Below, piece by piece: positions 11,001 through 26,000 of a stretch of DNA of 64,000 nucleotides; positions within the stretch are counted from its first letter, which is position 1, and each line of letters starts with the position of its first letter. The translations under genes and the position numbers were made by a program. The DNA is from Argopecten irradians (Eukaryota > Mollusca > Bivalvia > Pectinida > Pectinidae). The notes under the pieces are model-generated. The model was not told the DNA's origin. It saw nothing but the letters and a program-made list of their open reading frames with translations, and ran no database searches. Location: the NCBI RefSeq assembly GCF_041381155.1, contig NC_091137.1, positions 16,425,765 to 16,489,764 on the forward strand. Reading direction: 5' to 3'.

Positions 11001-14000
11001 ACAGGCATACTAACAGAAGACATTCTCACATTTACACAGGCATACTAACAGAAGACATTCTCACATTTACACAGGTATACTAACAGAAGACATTCTCACA
11101 TTTACACAGGCATACTAACAGAAGACATTCTCACATTTACACAGGCATACTAACAGAAGCCATTCTCACATTTACACAGGCATGCTAACAAAAGACACTC
11201 TCACATTTTTACAGGCATGCTAACATAAGACATTCTCACATTTACACAGGCATGCTAACAAAAGACACTCTCACATTTTCACGGGCATGCTAACAGAAGA
11301 CATTCTCACATTTACACAGGCATACTAACAGAAGACATTCCACATTTACACAGGCATGCTAACAGAAGACATTCTCACATTTACACAGGTATACTAACAG
11401 AAGACACTCTCACATTTACACAGGTATACTAACAGAAGACATTCTCACATTTACACAAGCATACTAACAGAAAACATTCTCACATTTACACAAGCATACT
11501 AACAGAAAACATTCTCACATTTACACAGGCATGCTAACAGAAAACATTCTCACATTTACACAGGTATACTAACAGAAAACATTCTCACATTTACACAGGC
11601 ATACTAACAGAAGACACTCTCACATTTACACAGGTATACTAACAGAAAACATTCTCACATTTACACAAGCATACTAACAGAAAACATTCTCACATTTACA
11701 CAGGCATGCTAACAGAAAACATTCTCACATTTACACAGGTATACTAACAGAAAACATTCTCACATTTACACAGGTATACTAACAGAAAACATTCTCATAT
11801 TTACACAGGCATACTAACAGAAGACTTACCCACATTTACACAGACATACTAACAGAAGACATATTCACATTTACAAACATGCTAACAGAAGAAACTCTCA
11901 CATTTACACAGGCATACTAACAGAAGACATGCTCACATTTACACAGACATGCTAACAGAAGACATACACTGCCCTCCAAAAGTTCTGTTACAACTCTCTT
12001 AATTCTGTATAAAATCATTTTTGACAAAATTATTGGGGATAGAATTTTTTTTGTCATTTGTTTTAAATGACGTAAAGGGGGATAATGTTACTTTGGTGTT
12101 TTAACACAAATTTTTTTCCTAATAAAGTCCTAAAACAGGTTTTTATTAATAATTCAATTATTTCATATTTCATATAGACCTATCAAATGCCTAAGAATAG
12201 TAAAACAAACTCACATATGGACAGTATTTCCATGGAAATTTAATTTTAAATGACAAAATTAATCACTGCTCACCATGTGTCATCTTTTTTGTTATTCTTA
12301 AAGTATGATTTAATTATGAAAAATTTCATGTAACAAAATGCAGCGATTATCTAGAGAAGACCGTTTCCAGTGTGTTTTTTACCATCGCAACGGTGTACCG
12401 GCGGCACAAACTGTAAGGATACTTGGAACTAGCAGGTAAGTGATCATAGTTTACCTTGAAACCTTTGATGATTTTGCAATTCATTATTTGGTATGCAGTT
12501 TAAAGTTTGACCATTTCTCTTTTGTTACAGACAGAACGTGCACAGGGCTATTAAAAGATTCCAAGATACGGGTAACTATGAGGATCGGGAACGTTCTGGT
12601 CGGCCACGTATTTCTACGGATCGGTATTACAGATTGCTAGTCCGGGCCAGTCTAAGAAATCGTAGGGAGACCGTTCCTGAACTTCGAACTGAATGGATCC
12701 AAACTGGTGTTGTGGCATCCAATACAACAGTGAGGAGAAGATTACACAATTCAGGGTTAAAGGGTTGTGTTGCTGCCAAAAAACCACTCTTAACAGTTAC
12801 TCATCGTCAGAAGAGGTTGGCATTTGCACAGAATAACGCAAATTGGACCCGGGTGGACTGGTCAACAGTTCTATGGACTGATGAGTCGAGATTCACTCTC
12901 TTCCAAACAGATGGCAGAACGTATGTGAGAAGATGAGTGAATGAACATTACATCACGAGTGTGTAGTGCCTACAGTTAAGTTTGGTGGGGGTGGTGTGAC
13001 GGTTTGGGACGCTATGTCTTTCCGAGGGACTGGATATATTCCTCCTTTGAAAGGAAATCTCAACGGAATAAAGTACATTGACATTTTAGAGAACAGTGCA
13101 ATACCATCAGCACATCTGCTAGGCTACGGCAATAACTTTTTCTTCCAGAATGATGGTGCCCCATGCCACAGAGCCCGTATAGTAACTGAATGGAAGGATG
13201 AAAACAGTATTCAGTCTTTGGAATGGCCCCCACAATCCCCTGACCTGAACCCAATTGAAAACCTGTGGAAAGATCTTGGTATGGAAGTCCACAAGCACAA
13301 GTGCGGAAACCTTGGGGAACTGGAAGCTGCATTGAAGCTAGCATGCGATGAGATACCTGCTAGAAGATGTAGAACATTGATCAGAAGTATGCCTGACCGC
13401 ATACAGGCAGTACTTAGAGCACGTGGAGGATATACCAAATATTAACAGAATAACAAGATTTTTGATTTTTAACAAATATTCCAATTTCATTGCAATACAT
13501 GAACTCAGGGCTATTGCATTATCATGAAAAATTGTATTTGGACAATAAAATATTCATGTGATAACTAAATGAATATTGAAACTTTTTTTTTTAAAATTTA
13601 TCTATAAAAAATGCATGTGTAACAGAACTTTTGGAGGGCAGTGTATTCGCATTTACAAACATGCTAACAGAAGAAATTCTCACATTTACACAGGCATACT
13701 AACAGAAGACATTCTCACATTTACACAGACATGCTAACGGAAGACACTCTCATATTCACACAGACATGCTAATAGAACAAATTCTCACATTTACACAGGC
13801 ATACTAACAGAAGACATTTCACATTTACACAGGCATACTAACAGAAGACTTTCTCACATTTACACAGGCATACTAACAGATGACACTCTCACATTTACAC
13901 AGGTATACTAACAGAAGACATTCTCACATTTACACAGGCATACTAACAGAAGACTATCTCACATTTACACAGGTATACTAACAGAAGACTTTCTCACATT

Positions 14001-17000
14001 TACACAGCCATGCTAACAGAAGACATTCTCACATTTACATAGGCATACTAACAGAAGACATCTCATACGTTTACGCCGGCATGCTAACAGAAGCCATTCT
14101 CACATTTACACAGGCGTACTAACAGAAGACATTCTTTCATTTACACAGGCATGCTAACAGAAGACATCTCATACATTTACACAGACGTACTGAAGACATT
14201 CTCACATTTACACAGCCATGCTAACAGAAAGACATTCTCACATTTACACAGGCATACTAACAGAAGACATCTCATACATTTACACAGGCATGCTAACAGA
14301 AGACATTCTCACATTTACACAGGTATACTAACAGAAGACACTCTCACATTTACACAGGCATGCTAACAGAAGACATCTCATACATTTACACAGACATACT
14401 AACAGATGACATTCTCACATTTACACAGACATGCTAACAGAAGACATTCTCACATTTACACAGGCATGCTAACAGAAAACATTTTCATATTAAACACAGA
14501 CATTCTAACAGAAGACACTCTCACAGTTACACAGGTATACTCACTGAAGCCATTCTCACATTTACACAGACATGCTAACAGAAGACATTCTCACATTTAC
14601 ACAGGTATACTAACAGAAGACATTCTCACATTTACACAGGTATACTAACAGAAGACATTCTCACATTTACACAGGCATACTAACAGAAGACATTCTCACA
14701 TTTACACAAGCATACTAACAGAAGACATTCTCACATTTACACAGGTATACTAACAGAAGTCATTCTCACATTTACACAGGTATACTAACAGAAGACATTC
14801 TCACATTTACACAGACATGCTAACAGAAGACATTCTCACATTTACACAGGTATACTAACAGAAGACATTCTCACATTTACACAGGTATACTAACAGAAGA
14901 CATTCTCACATTTACACAGGCATGCTAACAGAAGACATTCTCACATTTACACAGGTATACTTACAGAAGACATTCTCACATTTACACAGGTATACTAACA
15001 GAAGACATTCTCACATTTACACAGGCATGCTAACAGAAGACATTCTCACATTTACACAGGTATACTAACAGAAGACATTCCCACATTTACACAGACATGC
15101 TAACAGAAGACATTCTCACATTTACACAGGTATACTAACAGAAGACATTCTCACATTTACACAGGCATGCTAACAGAAGACATTCTCACATTTACACAGG
15201 TATACTAACAGAAGACATTCTCACATTTACACAGGTATACTAACAGAAGACATTCTCACATTTACACAGGCATGCTAACAGAAGACATTCTCACATTTAC
15301 ACAGGCATACTAACAGAAGACATTCTCACATTTACACAGGTATACTAACAGAAGACATTCTCACATTTACACAGACATACTAACAGAAGACATTCTCACA
15401 TTTACACATGCATACTAACAGAAGACATTCTCACATTTACACAGGTATACTAACAGAAGACATTCTCACATTTACACAGGTATACTAACAGAAGACATTC
15501 TCACATTTACACAGACATGCTAACAGAAGACATTCTCACATTTACACAGGTATACTAACAGAAGACATTCTCACATTTACACAGACATGCTAACAGAAGA
15601 CATTCTCACATTTACACATGCATGCTAACAGAAGACATTCTCACATTTACACAGGTATACTAACAGAAGACATTCTCACATTTACACAGGCATACTAACA
15701 GAAGACATTCCACATTTACACAGGCATACTAACAGAAGACATTCTCATATTTACACAGGCATGCTAACAGAAGCCATTCTCACATTTACACAGGCATACT
15801 AACAGAAGACATTCTCACATTTACACAGGCATACTAACAGAAGACACTCTCACATTTACACAAGCATACTAACAGAAGACACTCTCACATTTACACAGGT
15901 ATACTAACAGAAGACATTCTCACATTTACACAGGCATACTAACAGAAGACATTCTCACATTTACACAGGCATACTAACAGAAGACATTCTCACATTTACA
16001 CAGACATACTACATACATAGTTGGGAATCTTTATCTGTATATTTGGTTTCATTGGTTTGATGTCCTATTAACAGTCAGGGTCATTTAAGTTGAGGGCTTG
16101 TGACACTATTTCAGGACATCCTAACCACTTGGCTACTGTGAACTTAATATACAATGTAGCTGTGTAACTAAAGGATATTAAATGTATAGACATTTCACCA
16201 CATTTCATTTGTGTGGTATTATATTTTACATTTTTTGTTATAAGATATCCCCCTGTCCTATGGCCTGATGGAAGTGAACTTGGACTGTATGGAGCCTGGC
16301 CTTATGGACAGTGCCCAGAGCACTGCCCGTCTCAACGGAGCAGAGGTGGTATGGGATCCTACAAAGGAAGCGGGGGTGTACATCCGTGTGAATTGTATTA
16401 GTACAGAGTTCACAGCCAAGAAACACGGAGGGGAGAAGGGAGTACCGTTCAGAGTCCAAGTGGAGACCTATGCCAAGGACGATGACAATAAACTGTTACA
16501 CTGCGCATCGTGTCAAGTCAAGGTCTTTAAGGTATAAACAGTTACATTTCTCCCCAGCTGTCAATCACACTGCCCACCTACCGTACATTTCTTTGCATTT
16601 TGTATTGTTTGTCCCACAACCTCTGCTCTGACATTGAATGGGTACATTTGTGTGTGCGAGCATAAAAAGTGGTTACGTACTTTTCGGTCGATCGGTTAGT
16701 TACATGATCCGTGTAAAGTTTATTCTATTTCTTCTGGAATAAAGCTCATTGTGTATATAAAACAGTTCACCATGTAATAAAGACTTTAGATTGAAAAGAT
16801 ACAATCCAATAATGTTAATTCAATATTGTACCTGATCTACATCATTACAATTTACAGCCAAAAGGTGCTGACAGAAAACACAAACGAGACAGAGAGAAGA
16901 TGGAAAAAATGTCCGAAATAGAAAAGGTGAGTAATGCTGTTTGTTACATATTCTTTTCTTTGCCATTTAACAATTGATTGAAATATATTTTTTATATAAT

Positions 17001-20000
17001 TATTTCATTACTAGTCTGTTAGTGTGGGCTAATGACGTTAATATGGTAAAGAAATTCAGTTGTTTTATTATCCCCCGCTTTCTCCGAAACGGGGGATATT
17101 AATTTGGGTCTGTCCGTCTGTCTATCACACTTTGTTTCCGTGCAATAACTGTAACAAATGTAACCGATTTTCTTCAAACTAGGTTACAAGGTTAAATGCC
17201 TTAAGGGCTTGGCCAAGTTCGATGGCGACTGTCGATAGACCCTATTTAGCGGAGTTATGGCCCTTTGAATTACTAAAAACATCATTTTCTGCCATTTCCG
17301 TGCAATAAGTGTAACAAACATAAACCGATTTTCTTCAAACTTAGTAACAAGGTTAAATGCCTTAAGAACTCGGCCAAGTTCAAATGCGACTTTCAACGTG
17401 CCTTATTTAGCGGAGTTATGGCCCTTTGCTTAAATAAAAAAAGTCAGTTTATGCCACTTCCGTACAATAACTGTAATAAATATCAACTGATTTTCTTCAA
17501 ACTTGGTAACAAGTTAAATGCCTTAAGTGCCTTGCCAGGTTCGATCAACTCTTTCAACGGATGTTTTTTATCAGAGTTATGGCCCTTTAATTTACTACAA
17601 ATGTTATTTTTCTGCAGTTTCTGTGTAATAACTAACAAATGTTAAATCTAATATCGTTAAAACTTGGTAACAAAGTTAAATGCCTTAAGGGCTTAGCCAA
17701 GTTCGGTCCCCACTTTTGGTAGATCTTAATTAGCAGAGTTATGGCCCTTTGATTTAATAAAAAAAGTCATTTTCTCCCATTTCCCTGCAATAACTCATAT
17801 AAATATTAACAAAATTTGGCTGACATTATGTAGTGGAGTTATGGCCCTTTGATGTACTAAAAACGTCATTTTCTGCAATTCCCTGTGCAATAATTGTAAC
17901 AAATGTAAACCGATTTTCTTAAAAAAAGTTAATATCAAAGTTAAATGCCTTAAGAGCTCAGCCAAGTTTAATAGTCACTTTTAGCGGACATTATTTTACA
18001 CATCTTACTTCCGAATAAGACTTCAGTTTATTTTTTCATGTTTCAACCAAAGTTAAACCTAAACTCAATAATGTTTACCTACAATATATCCTGAAAGCGG
18101 GGGATGGAAACTCCACGAATTTGCTTGTCTGCAACAAAAGAAAGTTTATACTAAAGAAAAGGAAAAAACAATGCTCAGTTTAATTAAGTTTAGACAATTT
18201 GTGTTTTTAAAGAAAAAAAAGTTACCATTTTTTTTTCTCAGTACAACTATTGTACTTAAGTTTATTTAGGTAAAATGGTAAATAAATCCTAAAGATTGTC
18301 ATTTCAATGTGTGACTTGTTTTGGGTCAAAGTTTTAAGATTCTTGAGGAAAGAAAAATGTGAAAAAAACTTGAAGGGTTGTTAACTGAAGGGGAAGTACT
18401 ATTTTCAGTTTAGTTTATGGTAAAAACATTTAGAAAATGTTTAACTAAGTAACACTTCGGATGACTAATCATTAATATATTTAGAAAATATTTAACTAAG
18501 TAACACTTTGGGTGACTTTGCAATTCATTGATTAGGATACAGGAAATGAGTGTTAAGAGATTCCCAGCTGTAATTTACCTGTCTAGGATGTGATGTGATT
18601 ATACAAACTAATGGTACATGTAAAATGTTGTTTCATGTTTCTGATTTCCAGGAGAAGTTCCAGCCTTCCTATGAGTGTACAGTGCTGACAGAGGTTAGTT
18701 ATATGTTACATTACCAGAATATATACACTGTCAAATAGAGGTTACATCCTCCTCACCTTCCCTTTATATAAATTATATAAACATGCACTCAAACCTCATG
18801 TTTTGATTCCCTAAACAGCTGACCAAAGGAAAGACATTAATTTTAAATGCATTTTTTTTCAACTTAAAATGTTATGCCTAAATCAAAGGATTCTCTGACT
18901 AAAGAGTTTGAGATTGTGACACTAGAGTATATTTTTCTGATTTTGTGTAACATTTCTAGGTTCCACTGGAGCAGGTGTTAGCAAGCACAGCAACAATAGG
19001 GGTGAAGTCTCCATCCACATTCTCAAGTCTGGCTCAGAGTTTCTCTGAACTCAGTGCAACACGGTAAGTCAAATTCACTTTCTCTAGCTCAGACTTTTCT
19101 TAACACGGGACCATGTGGTACGTCAAATGCAATATCTGTTCTATTTCTCTGGCTCAGTGTTTCTCTGATCTTGATGTTACTCAATAGTTTTAGATAGCTA
19201 TCTACATTTTCAAGTTTGGATCATATTTATTCTGAGCTACTAATCACATACTCAAAGCTGATTTCTTTAAACTGTTACACAGTTAAAAAGTGTGATCTAT
19301 GTTGTCTTTCTCTAGTTCAATGTGCTACACAGTACATTAGACGTGATCTGTACTTATGGTGGAGATACATGTAACTGAGATATAGACTTTCTTATGAAGA
19401 GGAAACACAACCTGGGATCAACATGATTTGTGTGTATTAATTTCATGAGGAGTGCTGTCTTTAGAGAAAGCACAAGGATACAGTGTTTGAAATAGTCTTT
19501 AATGAACAATTAAATGCTTAATTTACATTATTATACATATCTTCCGTCGATGTTACAGGTCTCCGGCGGTCACAGTCATTGGTCATTCCCCATTACGGAC
19601 GGTTGGTCCCGCCTCCACCAACTCTACCCCTAACCATACCGGAGATAACCCTGGGGACGGCCTAGTTCAGATATCTCATAATCGTAACTCTTCAGACAGT
19701 CCAATAGACACATTATCATCACCGGTCAGTACTCTTCTGTAAAAACTTTAATGACTGATTTTAGTTGAAAAAAGAAGTTTGTAATGCATTTGAATGAATG
19801 TGATTAAAAAATTGACATAAGAACCTCAAAAATGAAAGTTCTTTGAGAATTTTTAATTTATTACGTAATACAGTCAATCCTCAAAAAAAGAAGTTATTGA
19901 GAATAATAAATCTTCATGTAATCTGAATCTGAGTTATAAGTGTATTGGTATAATACATGTACATGTGATATGAAGGCTGGCCAGAACTGACAACAGACTG

Positions 20001-23000
20001 TATTAGTGATAAACAGGGACTTCATATCATATATACCAGGTATTATAACATATAATTAATTTGCAGTCAAATAAGAGTATTCCATTGAATTACTGTCGTG
20101 CTACTTTTAATTATTTTCTCTCCTCCAGGGGGCGCTCTCTGCCGAGGCAACAGCCAATCAAGTGACTGCTTGGCTACAAGCTAACAGATTTTTCAACTAC
20201 AGCCGTGTATTCCAAAACTTTTCAGGTAATACTCTGAGACTACTTTGTATTACATTACTGACACTTTACTCTAAAGTTCTTCATGCTGAACAAGAGTGTC
20301 TGATGTATATCAGTTTTTGTTCATGTAAACATTCTTCTGTTGTTGCCACCTGGTTTACATTTGAGATTTTGATATGGCACAATTTTTTGGGAAGGGGAGT
20401 ATACTGAAATTACCTTGTCTGGATGTGTGCAGCTGTCCTGTCTGTCATCTACCAATTTTAACCGAACAACTCTTAAACCTGTGAACCGTAGACAGAAATG
20501 TTATAAACCATGTGTAAATGTTTAAGGTTTTGTTGCCATGGTAACCAGCAGGTCACTAGACACAGACTTTGTGAAGTGGTCAATAACTCATTCGTCCAGT
20601 GTGTCATTGATGAAACACAGAGTGTGTCCGTTTACTTTTTCAGGATTCACTGTACTAATCTACAATTTGTTTGTAGTCTGTATTTTTTATTTTTGTTTGT
20701 CTGTTCCTTCAAAAATCTATGTTTATATATATATATATATATTCATTATTGATTTTAATCTCAAAAATGAATTGTGTTTGTTAAAGGGGCTGACATTTTA
20801 CGGCTATCTCGGGATGATCTAATTCAAATTTGCGGGATTGTTGATGGAATCCGGCTAAATAACGCATTACAAGACAAGTAAGTAGCACAATTTACATGAA
20901 TGTGATGAAATAATAAAAACTGTTAAAATCTTAATTGAAAAATAATAACAAGTATATGAATATTTATACCATATATAAAGCTAATCCTATATTTATGAGT
21001 GTTGTTTTTAAATTCCAGAGCTGTCCGACCAAGATTGACTATATTTGTATGCCAAGAAAGTGATTCAGGTAAATACAGAATATTGCTATAATTGAAGTAG
21101 AAAAGATATCTATATGATCATTTAATCATGACATAATTATTTGATGTCTTTATTGCACTTTTATATACAAATACTTATAGGTAGGACTCCCAAGATAAAA
21201 TCTCTGTTTTGCCTTCAGTTGTATCATGTATTGTAAATCGTGTTTTAAACAATGTTCAATTTGAACTTCTTAATCATTATTATTACCTGGTAATAGGCAT
21301 AGAGCATGTTAAGGTGAAGGCTTGTAACTTTATGCTGAGATTTAGGACTATTTGCTTTGTTTATTAAATATGTAATCCTGACCTTCATCTAAGGTCATGA
21401 AAAACAAGGTTATTAATATGTTTTAAACAACTTTTTCTATATAAAGATATTCAGTGACTATTTGTTAAAGGGACAATTCAGTGAGGCTAATTTCTGTTAC
21501 ATAACCACGAAGCAAAATATGACATAAATAGATTGTTCTACATTTCTTATGAAACATACATTGCAACAAGAAATATTGACAAATTTCATGACATTATTAA
21601 GTATTTTGATTGATACCGTTGTAATTCCAAATCGTTGATCAATACGATTAAGCATGTACAATGTGTACTCTTTACCCATACCCAAGCCAAAGTCATGCAC
21701 GTTAAACAAATTCAATACATAACCGCTGAGGAGTTGAAATTATTTTTTAGACAAGAACAAGCATTTAATAAGGTAAACACACTACTGTAAGAGCGATATG
21801 AGTTGCTCTAGACAAAAATTCTTTACCACACTGACAAGGGCCAGTGTTCGGCATACTAGACATCCGACCACTATGTGTAATGGCGGACAGTAAGTGGTTT
21901 GAACTATAGTGGGCTTTTCTGGCATATCACAGTAAAATCAACTAATCTAACTTCCATAAGAACCGGTTTGTTTCTGATGTATGTGCAAATTTTTATGTAC
22001 TGGTGTACTCTTAGACTGAATTGTCCCTTTAACATTGTATCATGTGTGGATGATAAGATATCCTATTTGTTCAAATCTATGACCTTAAACTACAAGCCAG
22101 TCATATGCTAAACTTAAATGACTTTTTTTTCAATTGATGGTTCACCAGTTGTCAATAATCACCCGGGTACTGCATGTGACTTTGCATTTTGTATAATGTA
22201 TGCTCATACATTTGCTCTGACATTGAATGGGTACATATGAAGCCTGGTGTGAGCATGAGGCCTGGCTATCTATTGGTCAATTACAATGAAGCCCAAAGAC
22301 CTGATAGGGATGAAGAGGTTCTATATATATGTTTCTTGGAATGAATGTTCTTGACCTTTATTGAAGTTCACAGGGTTCAAATATGTCAAAACTTCAAACA
22401 AGTTCTTCTCAACAACCAAGAGATATCATATCATATTAGCATGATTTTATATACAACAAAAACGCAATCAACAGTTTACCTGTTTATTACTAAAGTGAAC
22501 ATAAATTTTGGCGATCAGGGGCTACTCACTCAATACATAGCTATATACATAACATACTCTTACATAACTAAAATAATAAATAGAGAAGAGGCTTGACCCT
22601 GTCGAAACTTTAGAGAAGCGACTTGACTCTAAATATAGAACTACATAAAGAAGAAGCTTGACCCTGCCGAACTTCAGGGAAGCAACTTGACTTTACGTAT
22701 AAAAGAGATGGCTAAGCATATATAGAGAAGAAGCTTGACTCCCCAGAAGTGTGAAGAAGCAACTTGACTCTAGTGTTAGCGTAAAAGAAGACATGAGAAA
22801 AAGTTTGACTCTGTACTAGGAGCCAGAGAAACTTCTTGACTCAAAGTATTCTTGAAAATATAATGTATGTGTAACTGATTTATTGGGGGTAAAAATTCCC
22901 CTGGAATTAAAAGCCAGGGAATTAAAATTAAAAAACTAATGTATAAGTTACCAAATATTAAAAGCTGGAACTAAACCATAAACGCCTAAAGAGTGAGTAG

Positions 23001-26000
23001 CCCATAACAAAAAGAAAATACAGACAGTAATGAACATGAGATAAACATAAGACAGAAAATGGAATCCATAAAAAGTACAATGGTGACGCAGGGGATGGTG
23101 GGTGGGTGCTTAGAAAAAATGACAGCCACCTCCTACGTGGAACACTGCCTCAAGCTATGGTCAATAACGGTGACCCCCTCTAGGGGATAATCCTGATTGG
23201 TCAGTCGCAACCCCTAAACTACTCATTAGCATAATCTATACATAGTACTGTAACATTTGCATACATGATAAGAATAATACAGTCACTTACATAAATCAGT
23301 CTAAAAATTTCAAAAACCTTTAATAAAACAAACAAACAACAAAAATATAAACTTAATTAATCCATATAATATATAAAGTTAATTCCAGAGCAAAGGGAAA
23401 TAACTGTTGTATACAAACTGTAATTTAACATTTAACATGTCAAATTATCATTTTATATACAACTAAAACGCAAAAATTGAACTCTGGTGACTGTTAAGAT
23501 CCATGTGTCTTTTGTTTTGTGCTTGGTGTACCATGAAGTAGTGATAATCTTATTTTCTTGTTCAGTGTACCATGAAGTAGTGATAATCTTATTTTCTTGT
23601 TCAATGTACCATGAAGTAGTGATGATCTTATTTTCTTGTTTAGTGTACCATGAAGTAGTGATAATCTTATGTTCTTGTTTAGTGTACCATGAAGTAGTGA
23701 TAATCTTATTTTCTTGTTCAGTGTACCATGAAGTAGTGATAATCTTATTTTCTTGTTCACTGTGCCATGAAGTAGTGATAATCTTATTTTCTTGTTCAGT
23801 GTACCATGAAGTAGTGATAATCTTATTTTCTTTTACAGTGTGGCATGAAGTAGTGATAATCTTATGTTTTTGTTCAGTGTACCATGAAGTAGTGATAATC
23901 TTATGTTTTTGTTTAGTGTACCATGAAGTAGTGATAATCTTATTTTCTTGTTCAGTGTGCCATGAAGTAGTGATAATCTTATTTTCTTGTTCAGTGTGCC
24001 ATGAAGTAGTGATAATCTTATTTTCTTGTTCAGTGTACCATGAAGTAGTGATAATCTTATGTTCTTGTTCAGTGTACCATGAAGTAGTGATGATCTTATG
24101 TTTTTGTTTAGTGTACCATGAAGTAGTGATAATCTTATGTTCTTGTTCAGTGTACCATGAAGTAGTGATAATCTTATTTTCTTGTTCAATGTACCATGAA
24201 GTAGTGATGATCTTATTTTCTTGTTTAGTGTACCATGAAGTAGTGATAATCTTATTTTCTTGTTCAGTGTACCATGAAGAGGTGATAATCTTATTTTCTT
24301 GTTCAGTGTACCATGAAGTAGTGATAATCTTATGTTCTTGTTCACTGTACCATGAAGTAGTGATAATCTTATGTTCTTGTTATTGTACCATGAAGTAGTG
24401 ATGATCTTATGTTTTTGTTCAGTGTACCATGAAGTAGTGATAATCTTATGTTCTTGTTCACTGTACCATGAAGAAGTGATGATCTTATGTTTTTGTTTAG
24501 TGTACCATGAAGTAGTGATGATCTTATGTTCTTGTTCATTGTGCCATGAAGTAGTGATAATCTTATGTTCTTGTTCAGTGTACCATGAAGTAGTGATAAT
24601 CTTATTTTCTTGTTCAGTGTACCATGAAGTAGTGATAATCTTATGTTCTTGTTCACTGTACCATGAAGTAGTGATAATCTTATGTTCTTGTTATTGTACC
24701 ATGAAGTAGTGATGATCTTATGTTTTTGTTCAGTGTACCATGAAGTAGTGATAATCTTATGTTCTTGTTCACTGTACCATGAAGTAGTGATAATCTTATG
24801 TTCTTGTTTAGTGTACCATGAAGTAGTGATGATCTTATGTTCTTGTTTAGTGTACCATGAAGTAGTGATAATCTTATTTTCTTGTTCAGTGTGCCATGAA
24901 GTAGTGATAATCTTATGTTCTTGTTCAGTGTACCATGAAGTAGTGATGATCTTATGTCCTTTTTCAGTGTACCATGAAGTAGTGATGATCTTATGTTCTT
25001 GTTCAGTGTACCATGAAGTAGTGATAATCTTATTTTCTTGTTCAGTGTGCCATGAAGTAGTGATAATCTTATGTTTTTGTTCAGTGTACCATGAAGTAGT
25101 GATAATCTTATGTTTTTGTTTAGTGTACCATGAAGTAGTGATAATCTTATTTTCTTGTTCAGTGTGCCATGAAGTAGTGATAATCTAATGTTCTTGTTCA
25201 GTGTACCATGAAGTAGTGATGATCTTATGTTCTTGTTCAGTGTACCATGAAGTAGTGATGATCTTATGTTCTTGTTCAGTGTACCATGAAGTAGTGATAA
25301 TCTTATTTTCTTGTTCAGTGTACCATGAAGTAGTGATGATCTTATGTTCTTGTTCAGTGTACCATGAAGTAGTGATGATCTTATGTTTTTGTTTAGTGTA
25401 CCATGAAGTAGTGATAATCTTATTTTCTTGTTCAGTGTACCATGAAGTAGTGATGATCTTATTTTCTTGTTCAGTGTGCCATGATGTAGTGATAATCTTA
25501 TTTTCTTGTTAAGTGTACCATGAAGTAGTGATGATCTTATGTTTTTGTTTAGTGTACCATGAAGTAGTGATGATCTTATGTTCTTGTTCAGTGTACCATG
25601 AAGTAGTGATGATCTTATGTTCTTGTTCAGTGTGCCATGAAGTAGTGATAATCTTATTTTCTTGTTAAGTGTACCATGAAGTAGTGATGATCTTATGTTT
25701 TTGTTTAGTGTACCATGAAGTAGTGATGATCTTATGTTTTTGTTCAGTGTACCATGAAGTAGTGATAATCTTATTTTCTTGTTTAGTGTACCATGAAGTA
25801 GTGATGATCTTATTTTCTTGTTCAGTGTACCATGAAGTAGTGATAATCTTATGTTCTTGTTCAGTGTACCATGAAGTAGTGATGATCTTATTTTCTTGTT
25901 AAGTGTACCATGAAGTAGTGATAATCTTATGTTCTTGTTCAATGTACCATGAAGTAGTGATGATCTTATTTTCTTGTTCAGTGTACCACGCCCTCTACAT

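Larger units (their letters stand above)
10803..16011 (+). repeat. 35-bp minisatellite in TFCP2 intron 5, interrupted by a Tc1 element
   Basis: About 100 copies of a 35-bp unit on both sides of the transposon at 11967-13643. The unit consists of CATACTAACAGAAGACATT followed by CTCACATTTACACAGG. Most variation is at one position (GGCATAC, GGTATAC, GACATGC) and in A/G changes of GAAGACA. In the gene's sense direction each unit contains the branch-point consensus TACTAAC followed about 27 nt later by CAG. The true acceptor of exon 6 (16245) is not part of the array. Confidence 0.95.

Noticed and set aside
14151-14648. Plus-strand frames with [16 protein letters not shown] repeats
   Set aside because: Shadow of the 35-bp minisatellite in the TFCP2 intron; frames break where the unit length changes.
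10803-16011. Array of regular 35-bp repeats, considered as a CRISPR array
   Set aside because: Units are directly adjacent with no unique spacers, sit in a eukaryotic intron, and no cas gene is present.
22444-23474. LTR retrotransposon (direct repeats 1 kb apart)
   Set aside because: Repeats of about 24 bp are too short for LTRs, and there is no primer-binding site or gag-pol frame.
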